Positions 19,865-28,089 of a stretch of 64,000 nucleotides of DNA are shown piece after piece. Every line of letters begins with the position of its first letter. Within the stretch, counting starts at the first letter, position 1. The notes below the pieces were generated by a model. That model was given only the letters and a program-made list of their open reading frames with translations. It was not told the DNA's origin and did not search any database. Position numbers and translations under genes: made by a program. The stretch comes from Acidobacteriota bacterium (GTDB taxonomy: Bacteria; Acidobacteriota; Vicinamibacteria; Vicinamibacterales; CAVVIG01): the NCBI GenBank assembly GCA_020850715.1, contig JADZED010000080.1, positions 318,524-382,523 of the forward strand. The letters run 5' to 3'.

Positions 19865-20250
19865 CAACGGGCTCCTTGGCTGGCGCGGTCGAGCGCCGAT
19901 TGCAGGGCCCGTGCCGCGAATGTCGACAGGTAATGCCTGTCCGGCGGCACCTGCGGCAGCTGCGCCAGCGGCACGGCGGATCTGGCGTGATCGAGCGAGC
20001 GGCCGGTCACCGTCTCGGCCAGTTGTTCGCAGCACGCGACGAGCGTGGCGCAGGTCGTCGCCTCGAACGCCACCGCGCTGATGGTGTCGCCGTCGACGGC
20101 CAGCGTGAAGCGTGCATGGCGTCCGCCGGCGTCGTGCTGGACGTCGCCGGCAATCGGCAGCGGCGGCCGGCGCCGCCGGCGAAGTCCGCGTTCGATGTAA
20201 TCGATGATGGATGGAACCCGGGGAGACGCTGAGCAGCAGGCGGACGGCAT
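19864..20250 (-). CDS. NifU/IscU N-terminal-type iron-sulfur scaffold-like protein
   Basis: A 128-aa protein if started at the ATG at 20250 (MPSACCSASPRVPS). The core resembles an IscU/NifU-N domain: DYIERGL at the start, a beta-sheet GRHARFTLAVDGDTISAVAFEATTCATLVACCEQLAETVTG, then the C-terminal helix. Of the three scaffold cysteines, the central region has TTCATLVACC; the usual late Cys is not obvious (VPPDRHYL), so it may be a variant scaffold. It is upstream of and coupled to the DsrE-like gene. Confidence 0.6.
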   Translation of the reverse strand: MPSACCSASPRVPSIIDYIERGLRRRRRPPLPIAGDVQHDAGGRHARFTLAVDGDTISAVAFEATTCATLVACCEQLAETVTGRSLDHARSAVPLAQLPQVPPDRHYLSTFAARALQSALDRASQGAR

Positions 20251-20278
20251 GGGCGCGGGACGCGCGGGTCCCGCCACG

Positions 20279-20307
20279 ATCCTATCGGACGCCGCCTGGG
20301 CCCGCAA
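20279..20307 (-). promoter_or_regulatory. Sigma70-type promoter of the NifU-like/DsrE-like pair
   Basis: On the minus strand TTGCGG (20307-20302) and TAGGAT (20284-20279) are spaced by 17 bases; the predicted start leaves a leader of about 22 bases before the ATG at 20250. Confidence 0.5.
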
Positions 20308-20444
20308 GACGCCTCGCCTTTCATTCTGCAAGGACCGTTTCGGATCGAACGGCCGACGATCGCCGCACCGGGCGCGAAACGCGCCACCGGCGCGGTCCGG
20401 CGTCGCGGTGTGCGCTGGCCCGGGACTTGCCGCCTGAGGCAGGC

Positions 20445-21233
20445 GTGCAATCCCACACCAGCCCCCGCGCGCGTGCCGCGAAGGAAGCCGTCGGTCGCCT
20501 GCCCGGGCGAGCGGTCGGCGCCAGAGTCCCCGGGTCGACGGAATTCATCCTCCAGCAGCACGATCCTCGCCTGCGCGGCTGTCCTGCGCCGCGGCCTGGT
20601 TCGCTGCTCGAGGACCGTGTGTGCGCGGCGCTCACCTGGAACGTCTTTCAGACGCTCGCGCTCATCGCGCCTTCCTTCTGGCTGCGCCGCCTGAAAGCCC
20701 GTCTGGTCGGCCTCGATGCGATCGACCAGGCGCCTCTTGAAGCCGCGGCGCTCTTCTGGGAACCTCTCGGAACGCGGCCTGCCGCCGCGGGGGGCCACCC
20801 CTCGCGCGCCGATGTGCTGATCGAGACCGAGCACGCGGTGTTCGGACTCATGGCGCTCTTCGGCCGCGACCTGTCGTGGGACGCATCGGCCGAGCCGGCC
20901 GCCGATCCGGTGCTGCAGTTGATCGACGGCGTGTCGTTCCGAGCCGGCGTGCGCGGCTGTTACGTCGGCCTCGTCGCTTCGGACGCCCAGGCGCCGGTGG
21001 CCGCCTCGCTCTTCGATCGGTACGCCGGTTCGCGCGACGGGCTCGCCCGCCGCCTGCCCGCGCGGCGGGACGGTCTCGCGAACATCTGCGGCATCGGCCG
21101 CACCACGTGGACGAACATGCACACCATCCTGCGCGACTGCGCCGGCGCCGACGTCCTCGACGACCTGGAGCGGTACGCCGCCTCTCGCACCGTCCGCTGG
21201 CTCGCCGCGGCCGGCATTGCGCCGGCCGAATAG
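20445..21233 (+). CDS. Unrecognised conserved-looking protein, possible degenerate PD-(D/E)XK fold
   Basis: About 262 aa from a GTG at 20445; the ORF-track start would overlap the divergent NifU-like gene, and a TTG at 20427 is another option. Readable features are STEFILQQHDPRL near the start, LLEDRVCAALTWNVFQTL, FWLRRLKARL, and RADVLIETEHAVFGLMALFGRDL, which faintly resembles the D...(E)xK strand pair of PD-(D/E)XK nucleases but has MAL where a catalytic ExK would be. The C-terminus (GRTTWTNMHTILRDC) is helical. I do not recognise the family. It converges on the antiporter-GT20 operon with 59 bases between. Confidence 0.6.
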   Translation: MQSHTSPRARAAKEAVGRLPGRAVGARVPGSTEFILQQHDPRLRGCPAPRPGSLLEDRVCAALTWNVFQTLALIAPSFWLRRLKARLVGLDAIDQAPLEAAALFWEPLGTRPAAAGGHPSRADVLIETEHAVFGLMALFGRDLSWDASAEPAADPVLQLIDGVSFRAGVRGCYVGLVASDAQAPVAASLFDRYAGSRDGLARRLPARRDGLANICGIGRTTWTNMHTILRDCAGADVLDDLERYAASRTVRWLAAAGIAPAE

Positions 21234-21292
21234 CTCGGGCCGGCGGCCGCGGACTGCCGACTGCGACCTGCCGGCCGAGACGGGCGACTGCG

Positions 21293-24049
21293 TCACACCG
21301 CCATCTCCTCCCACCGCCGCACCGAGTAGTGCAGCGGCTTGCTCCACAGGCTCTCGAGCCCCTCGAGGATGTCCGACGCCCAGCCGAAGACGTTGCGCCC
21401 CGCGACCACGCGCCGCATCGCGCGCATCCGTGCACGACGCTCCGCCGGCGGCATGTCGATCGCCGCCAGCAGCGCCGCGGCAAACCCCTCGACGTCGTAC
21501 GGGTTGATGATCAGCGCGTCGCGCAGCTCCTGAGCCGCCCCGGCGAGCGCGCTCAGCACCAGCACGCCGTCCTCGTCCTCCCGCGCGGCGACGAACTCCT
21601 TGGCCACCAGGTTCATCCCGTCGTGCAGCGAGCTGACGATGCAGAAGCGCGCCATCCGATAGAGCGCGACGAGGCTGCCGATGGTCAGCGGCGTCTTGTA
21701 GTAGCAGATGAGCGGCGCGCCGCCCGGCACCGCGTGCCGCCGGTTGAGCGCCTCGATCTGGCTGTCGATCTCCGCCTCGAGCGCGGCGTAGCTGCTCACC
21801 TCCGACCGCGACGGCACCCCGATCTGGATGAAGGTGAGCTGCCCGCGCAGGGCCGGCCGCCGCGACACGACCAGGTCGAGCGCGGCCAGCCGCTCGGGGA
21901 TCCCCTTGGTATAGTCCAGCCGATCGACGCCGATGCCGATGAGCGGCGCCCGCAGATCGAGCAGTGAGGTGAGCCGCGCCTGCTCCAGCGCGAGCGCCTC
22001 GGCGCTCGTGATGTCCTGGATGCGATCGTAGTCGACGCCAATCGGCACCGAGACCACCGTCGTGTCGTGCCCGGCGAACTGGACCTCCGACGACTCCGGC
22101 TCGATCGCGGCGCCGAGCTCCTCCCGCGCCGCCTGCAGGAAGTTGCGCCGGTCGCGCTCGAGCTGGAACGCGAGGAGGTCGTTCGCCAGCAGCCCCGCCA
22201 GCAGCTCGCGGCTCCACGGACAGATGCGCAGCCGATCGGGCGACGGCCACGGGATGTGCCAGAACAGCGCCGTGCGCACGTTCGGCCGCCGCCGCCGCAG
22301 CGCCGACGCGACCAGCGCAAGGTGGTAGTCCTGGATGAACACCGGCGTGTCCGCCGACCGCAGCTCCTTCGCCGCCGCCTCGGCAAACCGATCGTTGATC
22401 TCCTGGTAGGCCGCCCAGTCGTCGGCGCGGAACTGCGGCCGCACGTCGACGACGTGGCAGAGCGGCCAGAGGCCCTCGTTGGCGAAGCCCTTGTAATAGG
22501 CGGCGAAGGTCGGCTCGTCGAACCAGAGGCGGCGCAGCGCGTACGAGGGGCTGTCGGGCGGCACCATCACGGTGTCGTGCGCGTCGACCACCAGCCGATC
22601 GGCCGGCCCGGCGCCGTGGGCGATCCAGACGCCGCCGCGCTCGCGCATCAGCGCGTCGAGCGCGACCGCCACGCCGCCGGTCGACGGCGACGCGCGCAGC
22701 GTGCCGTCGGGCAGCGCGCTGTGCATGTAGGGCTCGCGGTTCGACAGCACCACGAGCGGCCGCCGCTGCTGCGCGCCGCGCTCGCCCGCGCGCAGCAGCG
22801 CGCGGCGGAACAGCAGCGGGCCGGCGAGCTCGTGGATGCCGATCAGCGCGACGACCAGCGCCTGCAGGTTCATGCCCCAGCCGCCGAACTCGCGGGCGAC
22901 GACGGCGGCGAAGCCGAGCGTGATTCCGGCCTGCGACACCAGCCCCGTCCACATGTAACGCCGGCTGTCGTCGTCCAGGACGACGCGTCGCGCGCCGGCG
23001 GCGACGCCCGCTCGAATCAGCAGGAGCCGCACGACAGAGACGGCGACCGCCGCCAGGCCGATGACGGCCGGGGCGTCGATGCGCAGCGACGCGCCGACCG
23101 CCACGAAGAAGATCACGAGCACCGGCGGCGCCGCGCGCTGCACGGCGCTCTTGAGCGCGTCGCCCGAGGCGCTCGACAGGTTCTCGATCACGAGGCCGGC
23201 GGCGACTGCGGCGAGCAGCGGCTCGAACTGCTGCGTGCTCCCGACCTGGCTGAGAAGCGCGCACGCCGCGAGGATGATCAGCGTCGTCTCGCGGCCGACG
23301 TATTTCAGGTACAGGCCGACCAGCGCGCCGACCAGGACGCCGAAGGCCACGGCGCCGCCAATCTCCCACGCGAACCTGGTGAGGACGTCGGCCCCGCCGG
23401 CCTCCGCCCCCATCGCACCGCGCGCGAACTGCATCGACAGCGAGAAGACCACCAGCGCCGCGAGATCGGCCAGCACGACGACGGCGAGCACCGTCTCGCT
23501 CAGCCGCCCCCGGGCGCCCGTCTCGGTCGTCACGGCCGCGGTCATCGTCGGCGAGAAGCTGATCACGATGATGATCGTCAGCAGCACCATGGCGAGCTTG
23601 GGCAGGCCGGCCGCGTCCGGCGCGATCGGGAGCCACGGCCAGACCACCCAGGCGACGGCCCCGGCGCCCGCCATCGCGACCGCCAGGATGATGCCCGTGA
23701 GCCGCACGATGTCGTGGAGGCGGCGGCCGAGGCGCTCCAGGTTGAGCGTCAGCCCCGCGATGAGCGCGATGAACGTCGTCGCGACGCCCGAGATGACCTG
23801 GAGCTGCGACGCCATCGGCGCCGTGATCACGTTGCCGAGATACGGGCCGGACAGGAGGCCGAAGACCAGATACCCGGTGAGCCGCGGCAGGTGAATCCGC
23901 CGCAGCAGGGCGCCGGCAATCGACGCGCCCAGCAGCGTGAACCCGAGCGCCAGAGCCGTTCCGGAGCGCGGCAGGCCGCCGGGTTCGGCCAGCCGCTGGA
24001 CCCACAGAATGCCGGCGACCGCGAGCGCGAGCGCGGCAATCCGCTTCAT
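21293..24049 (-). CDS. Fusion of CPA2 cation:proton antiporter and GT20 trehalose-6-phosphate synthase domain
   Basis: One uninterrupted 918-aa frame. Residues ~1-430 are a polytopic CPA2/KefB-like exchanger: LTGYLVFGLLSGPYLGN, TTFIALIAGLTLNLE, SPTMTAAVTTETGARG and VVLADLAALVVFS, with about 11-12 helices. Residues ~450-910 are a GT20 glucosyltransferase of the OtsA type. All catalytic landmarks are intact: VVLSNREP, TGGVAVAL, FIQDYHL, WHIPWP, VDRLDYTKGIPER and LHDGMNLVAKE. No OtsB phosphatase domain follows. It is the last gene of a three-gene operon, overlapping its neighbour by ATGA. The architecture suggests ion exchange tied to compatible-solute synthesis. The true acceptor of the GT20 domain is not provable from sequence. 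Confidence 0.9.
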   Translation of the reverse strand: MKRIAALALAVAGILWVQRLAEPGGLPRSGTALALGFTLLGASIAGALLRRIHLPRLTGYLVFGLLSGPYLGNVITAPMASQLQVISGVATTFIALIAGLTLNLERLGRRLHDIVRLTGIILAVAMAGAGAVAWVVWPWLPIAPDAAGLPKLAMVLLTIIIVISFSPTMTAAVTTETGARGRLSETVLAVVVLADLAALVVFSLSMQFARGAMGAEAGGADVLTRFAWEIGGAVAFGVLVGALVGLYLKYVGRETTLIILAACALLSQVGSTQQFEPLLAAVAAGLVIENLSSASGDALKSAVQRAAPPVLVIFFVAVGASLRIDAPAVIGLAAVAVSVVRLLLIRAGVAAGARRVVLDDDSRRYMWTGLVSQAGITLGFAAVVAREFGGWGMNLQALVVALIGIHELAGPLLFRRALLRAGERGAQQRRPLVVLSNREPYMHSALPDGTLRASPSTGGVAVALDALMRERGGVWIAHGAGPADRLVVDAHDTVMVPPDSPSYALRRLWFDEPTFAAYYKGFANEGLWPLCHVVDVRPQFRADDWAAYQEINDRFAEAAAKELRSADTPVFIQDYHLALVASALRRRRPNVRTALFWHIPWPSPDRLRICPWSRELLAGLLANDLLAFQLERDRRNFLQAAREELGAAIEPESSEVQFAGHDTTVVSVPIGVDYDRIQDITSAEALALEQARLTSLLDLRAPLIGIGVDRLDYTKGIPERLAALDLVVSRRPALRGQLTFIQIGVPSRSEVSSYAALEAEIDSQIEALNRRHAVPGGAPLICYYKTPLTIGSLVALYRMARFCIVSSLHDGMNLVAKEFVAAREDEDGVLVLSALAGAAQELRDALIINPYDVEGFAAALLAAIDMPPAERRARMRAMRRVVAGRNVFGWASDILEGLESLWSKPLHYSVRRWEEMAV

Positions 24050-24966
24050 CGATCCGGGCTCCGGGCGGCATGGAACGTGTCGGCAATCGCCGAGGTGAGC
24101 ACGAGCACCGAGAGCAGGCTTGCGACCGCCGCCGATCCGCCGCGGGCCCCATCCATCGCGACCACGATGGCGAAGCCGAGCGGCGCCAGCGGCCACGCGT
24201 CGCTGTCGCCCGCCCGCACGGTCCAGCGGCCCCACGTCAACCGCGAGAGCAGCGCCGTGAGACAGATGAGGGCCGCGGCCGCGGCCGCGACACGCCACGA
24301 CACGTGGGCCGTGGCGCCCGCGATGACGAGCAGCAGCGCGACGATCGGATGCTGGAAGTGCACCGCCTCGGCGGCGATGCCCTGCATCCGCCGCCTGCGC
24401 AGCAGCGTCCAGGTGCCGGCCGCGATCCAGCCGACCAGCAGGCCCGAGACGGTGAGATACTCCGCCACGCCGCCGAGCAGCAGCAGCGTGGCGATCCAGA
24501 ACACCCGCCGCGACTCTTCGGCATCATCGTCGCCAGCGGTCAGGATCCAGCCGGCGCCGGCGACGACGATCGCGATCGCGCAGGCCTGGCCGGTGAGGAC
24601 GAGCGCGCGCGAGGGCGGATGCTGCTGGAACGACAGCGCGAGGCCGACGAGCACGATCGCCGCCGACGGCACCACGCCCGGCCGCGCGTCGAACGGCGCG
24701 GCGTCGTCGCGGCGGCCGAAGATCGTCAGCGCGCCGATCAGCGCCAGCGCCACCGGCACCGCCGGCTTCAGCAGCGCGAGCACGTCTGGAGTGAGCAGGG
24801 CGAGCCCTTGCGGACCGAGCGCGATCCCTGCCGCCAGCAGCAGCGACGCCTGCGAGGAGACGCTCGTCCAGCCGTTCGATTGCGTGCCGATCTGCTGGAT
24901 GTGCAGATCCAGCGGATCGGGTTCGCCCGTGGCGAGCGGCGAGCGGTAAGGAGCGAGAATGTTCAT
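24046..24966 (-). CDS. Polytopic membrane protein, antiporter-like in its first helices
   Basis: A 306-aa protein of about nine or ten helices from the ATG at 24966 (MNILAPYRSPLATGEPD). After a hydrophilic N-terminus the segment ASLLLAAGIALGPQGLALL resembles the first helices of CPA-type exchangers (GLLLGPxGLGLL), but the acidic ion-binding helix of such exchangers is not seen. It overlaps both neighbours by 4 bases (ATGA), so it is made together with the PDZ protein and the antiporter-GT20 fusion. It may be an accessory membrane subunit of that fusion; this is inference. Confidence 0.75.
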   Translation of the reverse strand: MNILAPYRSPLATGEPDPLDLHIQQIGTQSNGWTSVSSQASLLLAAGIALGPQGLALLTPDVLALLKPAVPVALALIGALTIFGRRDDAAPFDARPGVVPSAAIVLVGLALSFQQHPPSRALVLTGQACAIAIVVAGAGWILTAGDDDAEESRRVFWIATLLLLGGVAEYLTVSGLLVGWIAAGTWTLLRRRRMQGIAAEAVHFQHPIVALLLVIAGATAHVSWRVAAAAAALICLTALLSRLTWGRWTVRAGDSDAWPLAPLGFAIVVAMDGARGGSAAVASLLSVLVLTSAIADTFHAARSPDR

Positions 24967-26234
24967 CGGGAGAGCGTCACCAGCAGATGTTCCGCGCCGC
25001 GCACGACGACCAGGAGCGTCGTGCCGCCTCCGCCCGCGGCCTCGATCTGGCGGCGGACCTGCTCGGGAGTCGGCGCCGCGTCCGCGCCCGCGCGGACGAT
25101 CACGTCGTTCGCCCGCAGCCCGGCGCGGTCGGCGGCACTGCCGGCTGTCACGCGTACGACGCGCGAGCCGACGCGCGCGGCGCGCGCGAGCCGCAGGCCG
25201 GGATCGCCCGACTCCGCGGCCGGCGCCGGGGCGGCCGGCTCGGGCGGCGGCGACGCGATCACCGTGACGTCGAGCACCTCGCCGCCCCGGCGCACGCGCA
25301 GGACGGCGGCCGCGCCCGCGGCGAGACGTTCCGCGCGGACGCGCCACTCGAACGTCGTCGCCACGCTCTGTCCGTCCACCATTTCGACGACGTCGCCGAT
25401 CGACACCACGCCCGCAGCCGGGCCGTCGACGCCGTCCACGACGACGCCCCCCGGCGATCCGGTCGCCGCGGCGAGCGCCGGCGTCAGCGCCCGCACCGAC
25501 ATGCCGAGAGAGCCAGGCGCCGCGCCAGGCGCATCGAGCATCCGCTGCGCGCGATCGCGCAGCGCCCGTGCGGGGACGATCAGCGATTGCCCTTCTTCGT
25601 CCAGCGCCATGCCGAGCCACTCGCCCGCGGCGTTGAAGACGAAGCTGCCGCCCGCCAGCCGGATGCCATCGGGTGCGCGCCACACGGCGGTGGACCAGGC
25701 CGGGCTGCGGACCGCGTTGAGGCCGTCGACATAGAACGGCGCGATCGTCAGCCGGCCGGTCGGGGCGGAGGCGAACAGATAGGTCGGGGCATCGATGGCG
25801 GCCGGCTCCCAGGTGCGCCGCGGCGCAGGATTCGACCCCGCGCGTATCACGCCAAGCCCGGTCGGCCGGTCGACGGCGAGCACCGAATCGTCGCGGGCCG
25901 CCTCGTCAGGCAGGCGCAGCAGCGCCACGTCGTCTCGGAGCGGCCAGGCCCAGGCGGCCAACCCCTCGTCTGACGACCCGCCTCGGGCGCTGCGCGGTAC
26001 CGGGACGAGGGACGCCGCGATGCGCCCCTTCACCTCTTCGAGCTGATCGGCCAGATCGGCGAAGGTTGCCGGCCGGCTGATCTGTGTGAGCACCGGCGCC
26101 ACCGGGCTCTGGAGCGGCGCGTCGGGGAAGCGGAGCCTCGCGAGAACCCACAGACACACCAGCGCCAGCGCCGCGGCCGTGATGAGCCGCCTGGTGTCGC
26201 GCGAGACCCTCGGTCTCGAATCTCCGTCCAGCAT
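24963..26234 (-). CDS. HtrA/DegP-like PDZ protein with inactive protease domain
   Basis: A 423-aa protein: an N-terminal membrane anchor (LITAAALALVCLWVLARL, ~18-35), a DegP-like trypsin fold (~50-240) and two PDZ domains (~245-330 and ~345-423, the latter SRVVRVTAGSAADRAGLRANDVIV). In active DegP the nucleophile lies in GNSGGP; the aligned segment here reads RLAGGSFVFN, with Ala at the Ser position, and no catalytic His is apparent. It is therefore probably a periplasmic pseudoprotease or scaffold. It is the first gene of the operon ending in the antiporter-GT20 fusion, overlapping the next gene by ATGA. Confidence 0.8.
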   Translation of the reverse strand: MLDGDSRPRVSRDTRRLITAAALALVCLWVLARLRFPDAPLQSPVAPVLTQISRPATFADLADQLEEVKGRIAASLVPVPRSARGGSSDEGLAAWAWPLRDDVALLRLPDEAARDDSVLAVDRPTGLGVIRAGSNPAPRRTWEPAAIDAPTYLFASAPTGRLTIAPFYVDGLNAVRSPAWSTAVWRAPDGIRLAGGSFVFNAAGEWLGMALDEEGQSLIVPARALRDRAQRMLDAPGAAPGSLGMSVRALTPALAAATGSPGGVVVDGVDGPAAGVVSIGDVVEMVDGQSVATTFEWRVRAERLAAGAAAVLRVRRGGEVLDVTVIASPPPEPAAPAPAAESGDPGLRLARAARVGSRVVRVTAGSAADRAGLRANDVIVRAGADAAPTPEQVRRQIEAAGGGGTTLLVVVRGAEHLLVTLSR

Positions 26235-26477
26235 CGTCTGTGGATCCCTGCCCCGCTGCCATCGCCACTCGATCGCCCATGGTCACTTCATGCCTGAGCT
26301 CGGTCGGTTGTTCTCTGCCCAGTATAGCGGCGTCGATCCGCCGTACGGCTGACCTTCGGGCCCATCAGCTGCCTCACGGATCGACCCGGCGCTGCCGCGC
26401 CGACGCGCGGTGATATGCTTCGCCGATTCGACGGCCGGACGTCTGTGGCGCGAGGCTTCGCGCCGAGGAGGATGGCG

Positions 26478-27494
26478 ATGCGGATCCTGACGGCGGTCCT
26501 GGTTCTCGCGGCGGCGCCGTTCACGACGGCTGCTCCGGCGGCGGCGCAGACGGGCGCCGCGGCACAGTTCGCCGGCACGTACTCGCTCGTCACGATCGAG
26601 GCGAAGGATCCGGCGACCGGGCGATGGTCGGCGCGGCCGGATTTCAACTCGAACGGTTACATCATCTATGCGCCGACCGGCCAGATGGCGGTGCACATCC
26701 AGCCGAAGGTGCGCTCGAAGTACGCGGGCGCCACGCCGACGGCGGAAGAAGCGGCGGCGGCGATGCGCGGGTACACGATGTACTTCGGCGGCTACACGGT
26801 GAACGGGAATGAGCAGTTCGTCGTGCACCATCGGGTCGGCAACGTCAATCCGGGCGCCGTCGTCGACGCGAAGCGCTATTTCGAGTTCGTGACGACGCCG
26901 CAGGGGCGCGAGCGCCTGATCCTGACGCCGGCGCCCGGCAACACGGGGCCGAAGGCGCAGGCGACCACGCGGCTGATCTGGGAGCGCCAGGATGCGGCAC
27001 CGCTGAGCGCCGAGCAGGAGAAGTTCGTCGGCTTCTACAAGCTGCTCTATACCGATCGCTACCGCACCAAGGACGGCAGGATGGTGTTCCACGGCGATCC
27101 GTCCGGCAAGGCAGGCGGGCGCGTGACGACGCAGGCGGGGACGTCGTACATCATCTACACCGACACCGGCCACATGATGGTGATCCAGATGAACAACTCC
27201 GGCCGCGTGAAGTACGCGGCGGCGCAGCCGACGCCGGCCGAAGCGCTGGCGGCGTGGCGGAGCATCGGCGGCTATTTCGGCCGCTTCGTCACCTTCGAGA
27301 ACCAGAACCCGCCCTATGTGATCCACAGCCAGCAGGGGACGTCGACCCCGGGCGCGTACAGCGACCAGCAGCGGTTCTATCAGTTCACCGGCGACGTCCT
27401 GCGGCTCGGCGGCCCGCCGCGCTACGACGCGGAGACCGGCGAGCTCGAGGGCGGCCACCTCTACTGGCAGCGGATGAAGGCCGGCGAGAAGTAG
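26478..27494 (+). CDS. Secreted protein with two lipocalin-like repeats
   Basis: A 338-aa exported protein; I prefer the ATG at 26478 because GAGGAGG lies seven bases upstream, while the ATG at 26472 touches it. The signal peptide is MRILTAVLVLAAAPFTTAAPAAAQ. The mature protein holds two similar halves of the lipocalin-like family: FAGTYSLVTIEAKDPATGRW...GYIIYAPTGQMAVHI and, later, FVGFYKLLYTDRYR...SYIIYTDTGHMMVIQM. An internal duplication is clear. Ligand and role are unknown. It is divergent from the PDZ gene. Confidence 0.8.
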   Translation: MRILTAVLVLAAAPFTTAAPAAAQTGAAAQFAGTYSLVTIEAKDPATGRWSARPDFNSNGYIIYAPTGQMAVHIQPKVRSKYAGATPTAEEAAAAMRGYTMYFGGYTVNGNEQFVVHHRVGNVNPGAVVDAKRYFEFVTTPQGRERLILTPAPGNTGPKAQATTRLIWERQDAAPLSAEQEKFVGFYKLLYTDRYRTKDGRMVFHGDPSGKAGGRVTTQAGTSYIIYTDTGHMMVIQMNNSGRVKYAAAQPTPAEALAAWRSIGGYFGRFVTFENQNPPYVIHSQQGTSTPGAYSDQQRFYQFTGDVLRLGGPPRYDAETGELEGGHLYWQRMKAGEK

Positions 27495-27519
27495 CGCAGG
27501 GCATCGCACCGGGTGGGTT

Positions 27520-27966
27520 GTGCCGCAGCCGCAGGCGAACCCGGATCCTCGCGCGTTGAACGGCGTGGCGGGCGTCTACACGGCGCTCGGCAGGATGGGC
27601 ACGCTCACCCCGTCGTACGACCCGGTGAGAGGGGAGTTGAACTTCAGCTTCTCGACCGATCCGGACGGCCATCTCGCGATGGGAACGGCCGGCAATGACG
27701 GCGTGATGCAGTTCTCGATCGTCGCGCTGGGCGAGCGTCCCTCGGTGCTCCTCAGCCAGCGCATGGAACTGAACGGCGACGGCAGCGAGAAGCACGTCGA
27801 TGCCGCGAGCCAGGCGCAGCTGCGCGAGCTCACGCGGCGCTTCAACGACGCGCGCGGCATTCTCACCACGCTGGTCATCACCGTCGACGAGCGGCGCGTT
27901 CTCGCCTACGAGTTCCTGACGGGTGCGCAGGAGAGGACGGCCGGGTCGATCGATCCGGAACGATGA
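27520..27966 (+). CDS. Hypothetical protein
   Basis: A 148-aa frame from a GTG at 27520, 25 bases after the lipocalin-like gene, with only a weak GGTGGG upstream. Composition and periodicity look protein-like (VYTALGRMGTLTPSYDP, LVITVDERRVLAYEFLTG), unlike the arginine-rich shadow ORFs, but I recognise no family. There is no signal peptide. The start is uncertain. Confidence 0.5.
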   Translation: MPQPQANPDPRALNGVAGVYTALGRMGTLTPSYDPVRGELNFSFSTDPDGHLAMGTAGNDGVMQFSIVALGERPSVLLSQRMELNGDGSEKHVDAASQAQLRELTRRFNDARGILTTLVITVDERRVLAYEFLTGAQERTAGSIDPER

Positions 27967-27995
27967 ACACGAGATCAGGGGTTCAGGAGAACTCT

Positions 27996-28062
27996 CACAG
28001 GAGCTCAGGAGGGGAGGAGATCCGTCGTCCCGGGGTCTCCCGTGCTCCCGATCCCTCCTGTG
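27996..28062. terminator. Hairpin between convergent genes
   Basis: CACAGGAG (27996-28003) can pair with CTCCTGTG (28055-28062), and an inner GGAGA/TCTCC extends the stem. It lies between the convergent hypothetical and penicillin acylase genes, with no U-tract. The left side includes GGGGTTCAGGAG, a unit seen again in the dnaX linker. Confidence 0.4.
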
Positions 28063-28089
28063 GCGATCCGCCGGCCGTCTGTTCGAGCC

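Noticed and set aside
20007-24152. 1381-aa minus-strand ORF overlapping the antiporter-GT20 gene
   Set aside because: It is another frame of the same strand with Arg/Ala-rich composition; the antiporter and GT20 motifs are all in the 21293-24049 frame.
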